NCBI GenBank assembly: GCA_007125415.1
Contig: SLDH01000401.1
Span: 1 to 12,620, forward strand
DNA length: 12,620 nucleotides
From: Roseovarius sp.
GTDB taxonomy: Bacteria > Pseudomonadota > Alphaproteobacteria > Rhodobacterales > Rhodobacteraceae
Direction: 5' to 3'
A program made the translations under genes and the position numbers. Positions 1 through 5,862 of this stretch are shown here, piece after piece. Under the pieces are notes generated by a model. The model searched no databases, was not told the origin of the DNA, and worked only from the letters and a program-made list of their open reading frames with translations. Position 1 is the first letter of the stretch, and every line of letters starts with the position of its first letter.

Positions 1-65
1 CCCGGTTCGACGCCGCGCTGGACAAGCGCATTCGGGCGGCATTCAAGATCCACCTGCCCGCCTGA
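1..65 (+). CDS. C-terminal end of an unidentified protein (5' truncated)
   Basis: An open frame enters from the left edge and stops at TGA 63-65. The visible residues read RFDAALDKRIRAAFKIHLPA, a basic, amphipathic tail with ordinary high-GC codon use. It is followed by the hairpin at 103-123, as expected for a gene end, and it converges on the DUF3179 gene. Twenty residues are too few to identify a family, and I assign no function. The frame could also be chance read-through, although the terminator-like hairpin behind it favours a real gene. Confidence 0.5.
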   Translation, partial: RFDAALDKRIRAAFKIHLPA

Positions 66-84
66 GAAAGCGCGGCGGGTAGCT

Positions 85-106
85 GAGTATTTGAGGCAAA
101 ATGAAG
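85..106 (+). repeat. Dispersed intergenic repeat, copy 1
   Basis: This 22-base element contains GGCAAAATGAAG. It matches the reverse complement of 5337-5358 at 20 of 22 positions; the two mismatches are adjacent (GA here, TC in the other copy). Both copies lie between convergent gene ends. I recall closely similar sequences scattered between genes in Rhodobacterales, but the copy number in this genome cannot be seen from one window. Confidence 0.6.
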
Positions 107-140
107 CCTGTCATTCGGGCTTCTTCTTGGCAAAAATACC
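85..140. terminator. Bidirectional hairpin terminator inside a repeat element
   Basis: GAAGCCTG (103-110) pairs with CGGGCTTC (116-123), with one G-T pair and a five-base loop. On the + strand the stem runs into TTCTTGG; on the - strand it runs into ATTTTGCC, so both directions have a short T-rich tail. It lies between two convergent genes (stops at 65 and 145) and could end both transcripts. The flanks 85-106 and roughly 121-140 are imperfect inverted copies of one sequence, which also occurs at 5337-5358. Confidence 0.6.
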
Positions 141-144
141 CCGG

Positions 145-1125
145 TTATTCGCCCAGCATCCACGCGCCATCGGGCCAGAAGGCATGAAAGGCGAAGGCAA
201 AGAGCAGGTCATGGGGCACATCCTGCCCCGCAGTGTCGCGCACCCGCACCGTGCCCACATCACGGCCCTGGGCGATGACACCATGATCCATGGCCGACGC
301 CTGACCGCTTTCCCATGAGATGCTGAACCCTGCCTCAGTCACCCCCCCTTCCTCGCGGATACGGGTCAGGGGCCAGGCCTTGTCGCCCACGCGCACGACA
401 CGCGCGACCGGCGAGATGCCATGGGGCGGATCTTCGCCGCCATAGAGAAACGGGCGCGGGTTGGTGTCGTAGCCGCGGTAAGGGTTGCGCCCGTATTGGC
501 GGTTGAATGGCGGCTGCGCCATCACCAGGCCTTCGGGGTTGCGGGCCTTGAACTGATCCCAGCTTTCCATCCAGCTTGGCAGGAGGTTCAGGGTCACACC
601 TGTCATTTCCCCAACGACGGCCTCGCCGATGGCCTGTTGCCACCAGCTTTCGGTCTGGCGGTCATACATGATCATGTCCGAATGCCGCAGCTTGCCGGAA
701 ACGCCGAAGCTCAGTTCCCGCCCCGCGACAAGCCGCTCGAAAGTGAGGCCGGAATTGCACAGCGGACAATAGGTCACCGCCACCGGCACGCCGCCCACGG
801 TGTCGTTGACGATCTCGTGCCACATCAGGTAGCGCAGCGGGTAGGCGCGGGGCCGCTCGCCGGGCATCTCGAGCGTCATCACCGGCTCAATTCCCGGAAG
901 CGCCGGCTTGTCGGCCACGTCCAGAAAGCTGGGGTTGTCGATCGCGGGGATGCCATCCTTGGGGGGGCCGCCGGACATGATCTCGCGCCAATCGCTAATC
1001 GTGGTGCGGTCGAAATCGGTATCCGGCCATTCGTGCTGCCAATGTTGCGGGCTGGCACCGGCTGCACCGGCGACAAGGCCAAGCCAGAGGACGAGGGCGG
1101 GAAGGATGGAGGCAACGCAGCGCAT
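145..1125 (-). CDS. Secreted DUF3179-domain protein
   Basis: This 326-residue protein has an N-terminal signal peptide: Arg2, a hydrophobic stretch at about 5-22, and a likely cleavage after A24 in AGA-S. It is therefore exported, probably to the periplasm. The rest matches the DUF3179 family as I know it: TYCPLCNSGLTF at 118-129 with a Cys pair (C120, C123), a GVSGKLRHSDMIMYDRQTES stretch, and WWQQAIGEAVVGEMTG at 161-176. The function of the family is not established. The CxxC-like pair could bind a metal or form a disulfide, but that is inference. The start at 1125 is well set by GAGGAG just upstream and by the signal peptide. It is the last gene of the minus-strand cluster, 91 bases after the DUF4336 gene, so it may be co-transcribed with the secreted cyclophilin or have its own promoter in that gap. 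Confidence 0.9.
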   Translation of the reverse strand: MRCVASILPALVLWLGLVAGAAGASPQHWQHEWPDTDFDRTTISDWREIMSGGPPKDGIPAIDNPSFLDVADKPALPGIEPVMTLEMPGERPRAYPLRYLMWHEIVNDTVGGVPVAVTYCPLCNSGLTFERLVAGRELSFGVSGKLRHSDMIMYDRQTESWWQQAIGEAVVGEMTGVTLNLLPSWMESWDQFKARNPEGLVMAQPPFNRQYGRNPYRGYDTNPRPFLYGGEDPPHGISPVARVVRVGDKAWPLTRIREEGGVTEAGFSISWESGQASAMDHGVIAQGRDVGTVRVRDTAGQDVPHDLLFAFAFHAFWPDGAWMLGE

Positions 1126-1216
1126 GAGATATCTCCTCGGTCAGACATCCCTCCAACTCTGCCAGCTTGCAGCGCTTCTGCCCAGCGGGGCACACAGGAT
1201 CGTGACGCGCCGTGCG

Positions 1217-1936
1217 CTATCGCTCTCGCGCCTTGATGTCCTCCACGGCCTTCATCCAGAGCCGCTCGCTCAGAATCTTGCGAAAGGCGCGTTCCAGTTC
1301 GGCCACGGCGTCCCGCTCATACCAGCGCCCATGCGCCAGAAGGAGGCGGCGCGGACGCCAGTCGATCACCTGCATGATGCTCTCGGCCAGGGCGTCACGG
1401 TCACGAAAGGCCCGGCGCAGCCGGGGTGGCATACCGCCATCGGGACAATCCGTGCCCGAAAGCCAGATGAAGGGGCGCACCCAGGCAGGCAAGCGTTCTG
1501 TCTCGAAATTGGCGAGAAGGTCGGCGATGACCAGCGTCTCGGACCGGCGATGATAGAACACGGCCTCCTTATGCGCGGGCGCCCCGGCCAGGATCAGATG
1601 ATCGATCTCGTCAGACCATGGCGGGGCCTTGTCCAGATCATCTGCCGTCCACAGGCCGGCCTGCGGATAGAAATGCCGCCAAGCGTCCAGATGCGCATCA
1701 TGCGGCGCGTTCGGCGCGAAGATATGCGCAAGCGGGCCCAGCGCCTCAAGCTCGTCCTGCAAGGCGCGGGTCATCTGGGTTGGCGCATGTATCCAGAGCG
1801 TGCCATCCGCCAGTTGCGCCACCGCCGCGCGGCTGGGAAGAGGCAACCGGCGATGTGTCACCGCCGGTCCGTCGATCAGCCAAAGCCCCTCTCCCACCGG
1901 CTTGAGCGTGTTGAGCGGCGGGTAGGCCCCTTGCAT
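1217..1936 (-). CDS. DUF4336 domain-containing protein
   Basis: This 239-residue protein has no signal peptide or membrane segment, so it is probably cytoplasmic. Its sequence resembles DUF4336 proteins: YPPLNTLKPVGEGLWLIDGP at the N terminus, then LADGTLWIHAPT, a LGPLAHIFAPNAPHDAHL region, and LLLAHGRWY near the C terminus. The layout recalls a metallo-beta-lactamase-like fold, yet the HxHxDH metal motif of classical members is absent (APNAPHDAH in that region), so hydrolase activity is uncertain. The ATG at 1936 shares one base with the TGA of the upstream cyclophilin (TGATG). A GTG one codon earlier (1939) would give a four-base overlap and cannot be excluded. No clear Shine-Dalgarno sequence is seen, so translation is probably coupled to the cyclophilin. 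No function is assigned. Confidence 0.85.
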   Translation of the reverse strand: MQGAYPPLNTLKPVGEGLWLIDGPAVTHRRLPLPSRAAVAQLADGTLWIHAPTQMTRALQDELEALGPLAHIFAPNAPHDAHLDAWRHFYPQAGLWTADDLDKAPPWSDEIDHLILAGAPAHKEAVFYHRRSETLVIADLLANFETERLPAWVRPFIWLSGTDCPDGGMPPRLRRAFRDRDALAESIMQVIDWRPRRLLLAHGRWYERDAVAELERAFRKILSERLWMKAVEDIKARER

Positions 1937-2487
1937 CACCGGGTGACGGTGACGCGGGTCATCACATCGGGCTGGCCCACGACCGCGCCATTGTTGCCGG
2001 TGCCGCGCTTGATCGCGTCGACCACCTCCATCCCGTCGGTCACACGGCCGACAACGGTGTATTGTCCGTTCAGGAAATGGCCCGCATCGAACATGATGAA
2101 GAACTGGCTGTTGGCGCTGTCGGGCTGCTGCGCGCGCGCCATCCCCACGACCCCCCGATCAAAAGGCACATCGGAAAATTCGGCTCGCAGATTGGGCATG
2201 TCGCTGCCGCCCATGCCGGCACGGGCCATGTTTCCCCCCTCCAGCCTGCCGAATTCCACATCGCCGGTCTGCGCCATGAAGCCGTCGATCACCCGGTGAA
2301 AGACCACGCCGTCATAGGCACCGGCCTCCGCAAGCGTGGCGATCCGTTCCACATGGCCCGGCGCCACGTCCTCCAGAAGATCAATGGTGACGATGCCATT
2401 GGCCTCGCCTTCGATCTCGATGGTCATTTCCGTGGCCAGCGCGGGGCTCGCGAGCAATAGCGCGATACTGAAAGCAAGTTTACGCAT
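1936..2487 (-). CDS. Secreted cyclophilin-type peptidyl-prolyl isomerase
   Basis: This 183-residue cyclophilin should catalyse cis-trans isomerisation of prolyl bonds in exported proteins. Residues 1-18 form a signal peptide (Lys3, hydrophobic core, ALA-T cleavage site), so it probably acts in the periplasm. The single catalytic domain shows [14 protein letters not shown] at 63-76, holding the active-site Arg and Phe, then [11 protein letters not shown] at 121-131 and LNGQYTVVGRV at 139-149. The Trp that confers cyclosporin binding in eukaryotic cyclophilins is not seen at the equivalent place (AGHFLNG), as is common in bacteria. The gene starts inside the last codons of the upstream cytoplasmic cyclophilin (eight-base overlap) and has AAGGTGG eight bases before its ATG. 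It shares patches of almost identical DNA with that neighbour, which indicates a tandem duplication with one copy gaining or losing a signal peptide. Confidence 0.94.
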   Translation of the reverse strand: MRKLAFSIALLLASPALATEMTIEIEGEANGIVTIDLLEDVAPGHVERIATLAEAGAYDGVVFHRVIDGFMAQTGDVEFGRLEGGNMARAGMGGSDMPNLRAEFSDVPFDRGVVGMARAQQPDSANSQFFIMFDAGHFLNGQYTVVGRVTDGMEVVDAIKRGTGNNGAVVGQPDVMTRVTVTR

Positions 2488-2986
2488 CGGCGGCCACCTT
2501 CATGCTGATCATGCGGTCAGGCTCGGCAGGCGGCTCGCCGCGTGTGATCGCATCCACATGCTCCATCCCCTCGATCACACGGCCATAGACGGTATATTGC
2601 CCGTTGAGGAAATGGTTGTCGTTGAAATTGATGAAGAACTGGCTGTTGGCGCTGTCGGGGTTCTGGCTGCGCGCCGCGCCGAGCGTGCCCCGGTCATGCG
2701 GGAGGCGGCTGAACTCGGCCTTGAGATTCGGCAGATCGGACCCCCCGGTGCCGGCACGGCCGAGGTTGAAGCCGTCTTCCATATTTCCATGGGCCACGTC
2801 CCCGGTCTGCGCCATGAACCCGTCGATCACCCGGTGAAAGCACACATTGTCATACGCACCCGCGCGGGCCAGTTCCTTCATGCGCGCGCAATGGCCCGGT
2901 GCCACATCGGGAAGAAGCTCGATCGTGACGGTGCCGTCCTTGAGCTCCAGCAGGATGGTGTTCTCTGGGTCTTTGATTTCGGCCAT
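2480..2986 (-). CDS. Cytoplasmic cyclophilin-type peptidyl-prolyl isomerase
   Basis: This 168-residue protein has no signal peptide, so it should act as a prolyl isomerase in the cytoplasm. The cyclophilin signature reads [14 protein letters not shown] at 50-63, followed by [15 protein letters not shown] at 109-123 and [11 protein letters not shown] at 127-137. Length is typical of the small bacterial single-domain class. The start at 2986 is fixed by AAAGGAGGG just upstream, the strongest ribosome binding site in the minus-strand cluster, which suggests this is the first gene of the operon. Its stop TAA (2480-2482) lies within the start of the secreted cyclophilin, so the two are very probably co-translated. 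A promoter should lie in the 124 bases shared with divergent pgk. Its substrates cannot be told from sequence. Confidence 0.94.
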   Translation of the reverse strand: MAEIKDPENTILLELKDGTVTIELLPDVAPGHCARMKELARAGAYDNVCFHRVIDGFMAQTGDVAHGNMEDGFNLGRAGTGGSDLPNLKAEFSRLPHDRGTLGAARSQNPDSANSQFFINFNDNHFLNGQYTVYGRVIEGMEHVDAITRGEPPAEPDRMISMKVAADA

Positions 2987-3110
2987 CGGGCCCTCCTTTT
3001 ACCTGTCGTGCCGAGATACCTATGCGGTTGCCAGCAAATTGCCAAGAGCGGCGCTTGACCACCGGGCGGCATCGCGCCAGAAGAGCGGCGCAGAACCGGC
3101 GGAGGGCGAG
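2987..3110. promoter_or_regulatory. Divergent promoter region, cyclophilin operon / pgk
   Basis: These 124 bases separate divergent starts and must carry signals for both directions unless transcription enters from elsewhere. TTGCCA occurs twice, at 3028-3033 and 3039-3044, an 11-base period or about one helical turn. The first copy also forms the inverted repeat TTGC-CA-GCAA (3028-3037). On the minus strand the second copy reads TTGGCA, a 5/6 match to a -35 box, but no convincing -10 box follows at 16-18 bases. The pgk side ends with GGAGGGCGAG before its ATG. The region is inferred; no exact promoter is claimed. Confidence 0.4.
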
Positions 3111-4301
3111 ATGGCGGGCTGGAAGACCCTTGATCAGATGGAGCTTGCGGGCAAACGTGTCCTGATCCGCGTCGATATCAACGTGCCGCTCGAGAATGGC
3201 AGGGTCAGCGATGCCACCCGGATCGAGCGGATCGTGCCGACAGTGCAGGATGTGCTGGACCGGGGCGGCCATCCCATGCTGCTCGCCCATTTCGGCCGCC
3301 CCAAAGGCAAGGTTGTGCTGGACATGTCCCTGCGCGTCGTCCTGCCCGCACTGGAGCAGGCGCTGGGGCGCTCGGTCGTGCTGGTGGAAACGCTGGAAGG
3401 CGCGGAGAACCTGACCGATGAGGCGCGCGCCGCCGATGTGCTGCTTTTGGAGAACATCCGCTTCCATCCCGGCGAGGAAGCGAATGATCCCGATTTCGCC
3501 GCGCGGCTGGCCGGGCTGGGCGATATCTATTGCAATGACGCCTTCTCGGCCGCCCATCGCGCCCATGCCAGCACGGAAGGGCTCGCGCATCACCTGCCCT
3601 CTTGCGCGGGCCGGCTCATGCAGGCCGAACTGGAGGCGCTGGAGCGCGCCCTCGGCACCCCGCAACGCCCGGTCGTGGCCGTGGTCGGCGGCGCGAAAGT
3701 GTCGACCAAGCTCGCGCTCCTGAGCAATCTGGTGACACGGGTGGACCGTCTGGTGATCGGTGGCGGCATGGCCAATACCTTTCTCGCAGCGCAGGGCCTC
3801 GGCGTGGGCAAGTCGCTCTGCGAGCATGACATGGCCGAGATGGCGCGCACCATCATGGCGCAGGCAGGTGCGGCGGGCTGCGAGATCCTGTTGCCCGCCG
3901 ATATCGTCGTTGCCCGCGCATTCGAGATGGGCGCGCCGCATGAGGTTGTCCCCGCCCATGCCTGCCCCGACGATGCGCTGATCCTCGATGCCGGCCCCGC
4001 CAGCATTGCGCGTATCTGTGCTGCCTTCGATATCGCGCGCACACTGATCTGGAACGGACCTCTCGGCGCGTTCGAAATCCCCCCCTTCGACAAGGCTACC
4101 CGCGCCACCGCCGCCCATGCCGCGGCACTCAGCCGGGCGGGACAGCTCATTTCGGTGGCGGGGGGGGGCGATACCGTCTCGGCGCTCAATCAGGCCGGTG
4201 CCGCTGCGGATTTCACCTATGTTTCCACCGCCGGCGGCGCATTTCTGGAATGGATGGAAGGCAAGCCTCTGCCCGGTGTCGCCGCGCTGCGCGGCACCTA
4301 G
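3111..4301 (+). CDS. pgk: Phosphoglycerate kinase
   Basis: Phosphoglycerate kinase interconverts 1,3-bisphosphoglycerate plus ADP with 3-phosphoglycerate plus ATP in glycolysis, gluconeogenesis and carbon fixation. The 396 residues match the usual single-domain-pair length. The N-terminal substrate domain shows RVDINVPL at 20-27, LAHFGRPKG at 58-66, [10 protein letters not shown] at 114-123 and [14 protein letters not shown] at 142-155. The C-terminal nucleotide domain shows [14 protein letters not shown] at 191-204, GGGMANTFL at 217-225, WNGPLGAFE at 314-322 and the catalytic GGGDT at 351-355. The family consensus around the second stretch is usually NDAFG, here NDAFS. The frame stays open upstream, but ATG 3111 has GGAGG five bases ahead and matches the family N terminus; upstream codons overlap the divergent cyclophilin. 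Codons for the GGGDT motif contain a run of nine G. The aldolase gene follows after 131 bases. Confidence 0.97.
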   Translation: MAGWKTLDQMELAGKRVLIRVDINVPLENGRVSDATRIERIVPTVQDVLDRGGHPMLLAHFGRPKGKVVLDMSLRVVLPALEQALGRSVVLVETLEGAENLTDEARAADVLLLENIRFHPGEEANDPDFAARLAGLGDIYCNDAFSAAHRAHASTEGLAHHLPSCAGRLMQAELEALERALGTPQRPVVAVVGGAKVSTKLALLSNLVTRVDRLVIGGGMANTFLAAQGLGVGKSLCEHDMAEMARTIMAQAGAAGCEILLPADIVVARAFEMGAPHEVVPAHACPDDALILDAGPASIARICAAFDIARTLIWNGPLGAFEIPPFDKATRATAAHAAALSRAGQLISVAGGGDTVSALNQAGAAADFTYVSTAGGAFLEWMEGKPLPGVAALRGT

Positions 4302-4350
4302 ACGGCCCGCATCTGCGCGATCTGGAACAGACGGCGCGCGCCCTGCGCAC

Positions 4351-4395
4351 GTTAGCGCCACCACAATTGCAACGCGGCTGCGGCTCGCCTAGAAG
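4351..4395 (+). promoter_or_regulatory. Candidate promoter and LacI-type operator before the aldolase gene
   Basis: TTGCAA (4367-4372) and TAGAAG (4390-4395) are separated by exactly 17 bases and match sigma-70-type -35 and -10 consensus at four of six positions each. Just upstream, GTTAGCGCCACC (4351-4362) matches ten of twelve bases of the perfect palindrome GTTAGCGCTAAC, a form typical of LacI-family operators. No regulator is encoded in the window, and the match may be chance. It suggests the aldolase can be transcribed separately from pgk. Confidence 0.35.
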
Positions 4396-4432
4396 CAGCT
4401 TCAGAGGCAAGCACCAGGAGAAGAGGCGCGAC

Positions 4433-5326
4433 ATGGCACAGGCAGAACAAGCCGAGCAGATACGAAACGGCCACGGGTTTATCGCCGCCCTCGATCAGTC
4501 CGGCGGCTCCACCCCGAAGGCGCTGCGCCAATATGGCATCGAAGAAAGCGCCTATGCCTCCGAGGCAGAGATGTTCGATCTCATTCACGCCATGCGGTCG
4601 CGCATCGCACAGGCCCCGTCCTTCAACGGCGACAAGGTGATCGGCGCGATCCTTTTCGAGATGACGATGGAACGCGATATCGCCGGCAAACCCTCGGCGC
4701 GCTTTCTGTGGGAGGATCGTCGTGTCGTGCCCTTCCTCAAGGTGGACAAGGGGCTTGAGGAGGCTGCGGACGGCGTGCGCCTGATGAAGCCCATGCCCGA
4801 TCTCGATGCGCTGCTGGAACGAGCGGTCGGGCATGGCGTTTTCGGCACCAAGATGCGCTCGGTGATCGACGGTGCCTCCCCCTCGGGTATCGCCGCGAAT
4901 GTGGCCCAGCAGTTCGAGGTCGGAGCACGGATCGCCGCCTATGGCCTCACGCCCATCATCGAGCCCGAGGTCACCATCACCATCCCCGACAAGGCCGAGG
5001 CGGAAGAGATGCTCATGGCCGAGATCCTGCGCCATCTGGACACACTCCCGAATGATACGCAGGTCATGCTCAAGCTGACCCTGCCCGAAGAGGCCAATCT
5101 CTACAAACCGCTTGTCGGGCATCGCGCCGTCATGCGGGTCGTGGCGCTTTCAGGGGGCTACACGCGCGACGAGGCCAATGCCCGGCTTGCACGCAATACC
5201 GGGGTCATCGCCAGTTTCTCGCGCGCGCTCACCGAAGGTCTGACGGCACAGCAATCGGATGCCGCGTTCAACGCTGCCATCGCCGACACGATCGACGGAA
5301 TCTACGCCGCATCGGTCGCCGGATAG
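4433..5326 (+). CDS. fda: Class I fructose-1,6-bisphosphate aldolase
   Basis: This enzyme cleaves fructose-1,6-bisphosphate to dihydroxyacetone phosphate and glyceraldehyde-3-phosphate, or runs in reverse, through a Schiff-base lysine and without a metal. The 297 residues equal the length of the bacterial class I group that includes Staphylococcus Fda (about 296). Visible family stretches are GFIAALDQSGGSTPKAL at 15-31, FLKVDKG at 101-107, IIEPEV at 175-180, VMLKLTLPEEANLY at 211-224 with K214 as the likely Schiff-base residue, and a phosphate-binding ALSGGY at 238-243. The first ATG in frame that suits the family is 4433; GAGG about eight bases upstream and AGGAG further up can serve as ribosome binding site. 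An open frame upstream to 4250 is only overlap with pgk. It lies downstream of pgk, so the pair supplies two adjacent glycolytic/gluconeogenic functions. Confidence 0.96.
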   Translation: MAQAEQAEQIRNGHGFIAALDQSGGSTPKALRQYGIEESAYASEAEMFDLIHAMRSRIAQAPSFNGDKVIGAILFEMTMERDIAGKPSARFLWEDRRVVPFLKVDKGLEEAADGVRLMKPMPDLDALLERAVGHGVFGTKMRSVIDGASPSGIAANVAQQFEVGARIAAYGLTPIIEPEVTITIPDKAEAEEMLMAEILRHLDTLPNDTQVMLKLTLPEEANLYKPLVGHRAVMRVVALSGGYTRDEANARLARNTGVIASFSRALTEGLTAQQSDAAFNAAIADTIDGIYAASVAG

Positions 5327-5336
5327 GCGTGCGCGC

Positions 5337-5358
5337 CTTCATTTTGCCGAAAATACTC
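5337..5358 (-). repeat. Dispersed intergenic repeat, copy 2
   Basis: Read on the minus strand, this element contains GTATTTTCGGCAAAATGAAG. It is the same 22-base sequence as 85-106 with two adjacent substitutions. It sits between the convergent aldolase and FtsB-like genes and is followed on the + strand by CTCCCGCCGGAG (5356-5367), a small inverted repeat with four paired bases and loop CGCC. Confidence 0.6.
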
Positions 5359-5370
5359 CCGCCGGAGGCG

Positions 5371-5391
5371 CAGCCTGCCGCCAGGCTCTGC
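5371..5391. terminator. Candidate hairpin between convergent genes
   Basis: AGCCTG (5372-5377) pairs perfectly with CAGGCT (5382-5387) around loop CCGC. Outer bases can pair further across a one-base bulge. No T-run follows on either strand, so it is not a textbook intrinsic terminator. Its place between the stops at 5326 and 5403 is the main argument for a termination or transcript-end-protecting role. Confidence 0.35.
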
Positions 5392-5402
5392 CGGATCAAG
5401 TC

Positions 5403-5705
5403 CTACCGGATGACTATCTCGTCACTGCGGATCATGCCGAGCACGTCGCGGGCCTGCTGATCGAGCAGATCAAGATCGAGATAGCTGTCGGACAGACGCA
5501 GGGTCAGATTTTCCATCCGCGCCACCTTGCTGGTCAACTCATCAAGCTGATCCTGCAGCGCACGCCGGTCCGCCTCGATCTCGGCGCGCTTGAAGAGGCC
5601 GTAATCGCCCTGCACCGCTGCAAAGGTGAAATAGGCCCCGAGGCCGAAGACCACCGTTGCGTAGATGAGAAGGCCCACAGGGACCGATTTTCGTAAACGT
5701 TTCAC
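5403..5705 (-). CDS. FtsB/DivIC-like septum formation initiator protein
   Basis: This 100-residue bitopic membrane protein belongs to the FtsB/DivIC septum-formation-initiator family, small divisome proteins that link FtsQ- and FtsL-type partners at the division site. A short basic cytoplasmic N terminus (VKRLRK) leads into one membrane helix at about 9-30 (GLLIYATVVFGLGAYF), then a heptad-like coiled coil at about 38-72, and the characteristic tail YLDLDLLDQQARDVLGMIRSDEIVIR region at 75-100. The start is taken as GTG 5705 because AAGG lies eight bases before it and the resulting length fits the family. The frame stays open to 5873, but those extra residues are unlike the family and overlap the divergent acyl-CoA dehydrogenase start. 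In alphaproteobacteria this gene is often found between eno and pdhA; here it is inverted and a dehydrogenase gene lies in between. Confidence 0.88.
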   Translation of the reverse strand: MKRLRKSVPVGLLIYATVVFGLGAYFTFAAVQGDYGLFKRAEIEADRRALQDQLDELTSKVARMENLTLRLSDSYLDLDLLDQQARDVLGMIRSDEIVIR

Positions 5706-5862
5706 ACGATCTGCCTTGCCTGCCCAGTTTGCCAGTTCTGCCTTGCATGCCGCCTCTTGCCGGGCGATCCGACAGAGAGTGCCACAGCCGCGCGGATTTG
5801 TGAATCCCCTTTCGCACCGAGCCCGGAACAGGGTAGAAACTCTGGCGACAGGAGAGCCGCCG
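5706..5862. promoter_or_regulatory. Divergent intergenic region, FtsB-like gene / acyl-CoA dehydrogenase
   Basis: The 157 bases separate two divergent starts. They contain the inverted repeat GGATT-TGTG-AATCC (5794-5807), a possible operator. AGGAGA (5850-5855) precedes the dehydrogenase ATG. At the left border, GTAAACGTTTCAC (5693-5705), nearly palindromic around AAACGTTT, covers the GTG start of the FtsB-like gene. No clear -35/-10 pair stands out in either direction. Confidence 0.3.

Noticed and set aside
91..318. 75-residue + strand frame at the left end
   Set aside because: It begins inside the terminator repeat and runs antisense to the end of the DUF3179 gene, with no ribosome binding site.
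1126..1216. Possible small gene or separate promoter between the DUF4336 and DUF3179 genes
   Set aside because: No open frame with a start and ribosome binding site fits the 91 bases, and no clear -35/-10 pair is seen; an independent promoter cannot be excluded.
2847..3110. N-terminal extension of the pgk frame
   Set aside because: It would overlap the divergent cyclophilin and adds residues absent from phosphoglycerate kinases; ATG 3111 has a good ribosome binding site.
2850..4364. 504-residue minus-strand frame opposite pgk
   Set aside because: Composition (many R, H, G, A) is that of a shadow frame, and it overlaps pgk over its entire length.
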